The notes below the pieces were generated by a model. That model did no database searches. It worked only from the letters and a program-made list of their open reading frames with translations, and had not been told where the DNA came from. Positions 62,628 through 64,000 of a stretch of DNA of 64,000 nt are shown in pieces. Origin of the DNA: Nostoc commune NIES-4072 (GTDB taxonomy: Bacteria > Cyanobacteriota > Cyanobacteriia > Cyanobacteriales > Nostocaceae); NCBI RefSeq assembly GCF_003113895.1, contig NZ_BDUD01000001.1, positions 1,215,821-1,279,820 of the forward strand, written 5' to 3'. How positions within the stretch are numbered: position 1 is the first letter of the stretch; each line of letters opens with the position of its first letter. Made by a program: the position numbers and the translations under genes.

Positions 62628-63809
62628 TCAAGTCTTCGATAGACGTTGAACGGCCTCACCTGCTAACATTTGATGGGCTTGTGCCAAAAATTGGGGGATT
62701 TTATCGGCGTGGGGATTACCAGTGAGACATTGCCGCAAGTCTAATTCGTCTAGGCGATCAGCTTTGTTGCCAGGAAACCAATGGCTGCCATTACCAAGCA
62801 GGTTGTAACGCATTTTGGCATACTCTAGCAGATCGTAGGCGATCGCTAAGTTTCGCAGCCACAAAATCACCCGAATATTTACCTCCCCAGGGGTTTGGTC
62901 AAAGGTTGGTAGATTTGTTTCCCAGGATTTTACCCAATCTTCTCCCAAAGTAGCGATCGCTTCTTCTTCCAACCTTGCTAAAATTGGCGGCAAAATTTCT
63001 GATGCCCGATCTACTAATTCTAAAGTCTTCAGGTGTTCATCAAAATCTTCTGGTTTTGCTGCTCCCAAACTCAGAGTATGTACCTCTTGATGACTCAGAC
63101 AAAATAAATCATTAAACACCATTGGACTTAAAGGGGCGCAAAGATTTACTAATTTTTGCGGTGGTTTATATAATAAACCTCCTTTATCAGATGGGCTAAT
63201 AATAAATACCCCCATATCGTGGCGTTTAGCTGCTTCAATTGCTGCCCAATTCCATTGATTAATGTAGTACCAGTGCAGATTCACATAATCAAATAGATTG
63301 GTATTAATTGTTTGCACAATTATATCTGTTGATCCGTGTGTAGAAAAGCCAATAAATCTAACTTTTCCCTCTGCTTGCAATTGCTGCGCTACTTCCAAAC
63401 AGCCACCTGGACGGATGCTGTCATCAAATGACTCAGCATGATTGATACCATGCAGCCCTAAAAGGTCAACATAATCTAGCTGGAGATTTTGCAATGATTG
63501 CTCAAATGTCTCGCGGAATTCTTTCGCATCTGCCTTTGGGCCGACTTTGGTCTGAACAATCAACTTTTCGCGGGGAAACTTGGGCAATATTCTCCCTAAT
63601 TGCATTTCGGAAGTTCCATAGCCACGGGCAGTTTCAATATGATTAATTCCAACATCGAGTGCCCTTCTAATAGTCGCTTCCAGATTCGCCTGGTTATCAG
63701 CAGGAATTTCATTATTGGGAACATCTTCCCATTTGAACTGATATCTCATGCCACCGCAGGAAAACACTGGCATCTGTAATTCTGTGCGTCCAAATCGTCT
63801 ATATAGCAT
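62628..63809 (-). CDS. aldo/keto reductase with C-terminal extension
   Basis: The 393-residue product has an N-terminal aldo/keto reductase barrel (YRRFGRTELQMPVFSCGGMR, NHIETARGYGTSEMQLGRIL with catalytic Asp/Tyr region, the lysine in IVQTKVGPK, and LLGLHGIN). After residue about 260 it has a helical extension of roughly 130 residues (YAKMRYNLLGNGSHWFPGNK) typical of a cyanobacterial/bacterial subfamily that often carries Fe-S cysteines; I do not see a clear CxxC cluster here. The substrate is unknown. It is a different subfamily from the reductase at 30741..31703. Confidence 0.9.
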   Translation of the reverse strand: MLYRRFGRTELQMPVFSCGGMRYQFKWEDVPNNEIPADNQANLEATIRRALDVGINHIETARGYGTSEMQLGRILPKFPREKLIVQTKVGPKADAKEFRETFEQSLQNLQLDYVDLLGLHGINHAESFDDSIRPGGCLEVAQQLQAEGKVRFIGFSTHGSTDIIVQTINTNLFDYVNLHWYYINQWNWAAIEAAKRHDMGVFIISPSDKGGLLYKPPQKLVNLCAPLSPMVFNDLFCLSHQEVHTLSLGAAKPEDFDEHLKTLELVDRASEILPPILARLEEEAIATLGEDWVKSWETNLPTFDQTPGEVNIRVILWLRNLAIAYDLLEYAKMRYNLLGNGSHWFPGNKADRLDELDLRQCLTGNPHADKIPQFLAQAHQMLAGEAVQRLSKT

Positions 63810-64000
63810 CAGTAAATTGTGGATTGCTTACCAACTTAAAATCTAAAACAACAGCCATTCAAGGCTACAGTGCCACAATAACTACCTCTGTTCAATCTGT
63901 GACACTAGCAGGATTCATCGCATATTAAATTGATCAGGTCTTTTGGTTATTGGACTGCGACCAGTATTCCCGTTCCACAAAATAATTATCTCATCCTAGT

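Noticed and set aside
1..64000. tRNA or rRNA genes
   Set aside because: No TTCGA-loop plus acceptor pairing or rRNA-like sequence was recognised; GGTTCGAG occurrences belong to the MITE.

Overview
The window is chromosomal DNA of a filamentous, Nostoc/Anabaena-type cyanobacterium. The evidence is the dense GCGATCGC (HIP1) palindrome, heptanucleotide tandem repeats, many small dispersed repeats, and gene families typical of the group: gun4, hemL, a group 2 sigma factor, DUF2811, DUF3531, an Sll0314/Alr1548-type TPR protein, membrane Mn-SOD and PEP-CTERM proteins. No rRNA, tRNA or CRISPR array was recognised. About 45 protein genes are supported, separated by unusually long, repeat-rich spacers.

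Layout. 0.6-6 kb: a split MprF-like lipid system (flippase half, two exported esterases, synthase half) with an IS607 deletion remnant inside it. 6-8 kb: a broken IS66-type element whose two ends cut off a methyltransferase and leuA. 9-14.5 kb: a GntR regulator with a large palindromic operator, a thioredoxin-like ferredoxin, a nucleotidyltransferase, a pRiA4b ORF-3 family protein, cobO and a hypothetical protein. 15-19 kb: a two-gene STAND-like NTPase/TPR module, preceded by a 49-codon remnant and followed by a 63-bp repeat array and a ParDE-like pair. 19-34 kb: sigma factor, HerA-like ATPase, GST, fasciclin protein, hemL, ChaB-like protein, hisIE, MFS, DUF2811, aldo/keto reductase, secreted helical protein and dxs. 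35-46 kb: a disrupted PEP-CTERM nucleoside hydrolase, mtnA, a second 63-bp array, icd, gun4, a HicB-like/RHH pair, ABC ATPase, Mn-SOD and a beta-propeller-like repeat protein. 46.7-50.5 kb: rsmG, ECF-type ABC ATPase, TPR protein, DUF3531 and a NUDIX protein. 50.6-57.2 kb: a graveyard of toxin-antitoxin genes mixed with two broken copies of the mfd 3' end, around ggt and a PEP-CTERM protein. 57.2-64 kb: mfd, a CNNM/CorC protein and a second aldo/keto reductase.

How the genes work together. Housekeeping genes supply tetrapyrrole synthesis (hemL, gun4, cobO), isoprenoids (dxs), histidine (hisIE), leucine (leuA, broken here), methionine salvage (mtnA), the 2-oxoglutarate branch (icd) and transcription-coupled repair (mfd). 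They mostly stand as single transcription units. The accessory layer is small and mobile: a 93-bp MITE-like element with 13-bp inverted ends and perfect 5-bp target duplications in four complete copies, 24-nt repeats inserted in frame into coding genes, IS remnants and decayed toxin-antitoxin pairs. The best candidates for undescribed biology are the STAND-like ATPase/TPR pair at 15.2-18.2 kb, the split lipid aminoacylation locus with exported esterases, the helically phased 63-bp array carrying DnaA-box-like sequences, and repeat insertions tolerated inside mfd and other genes.
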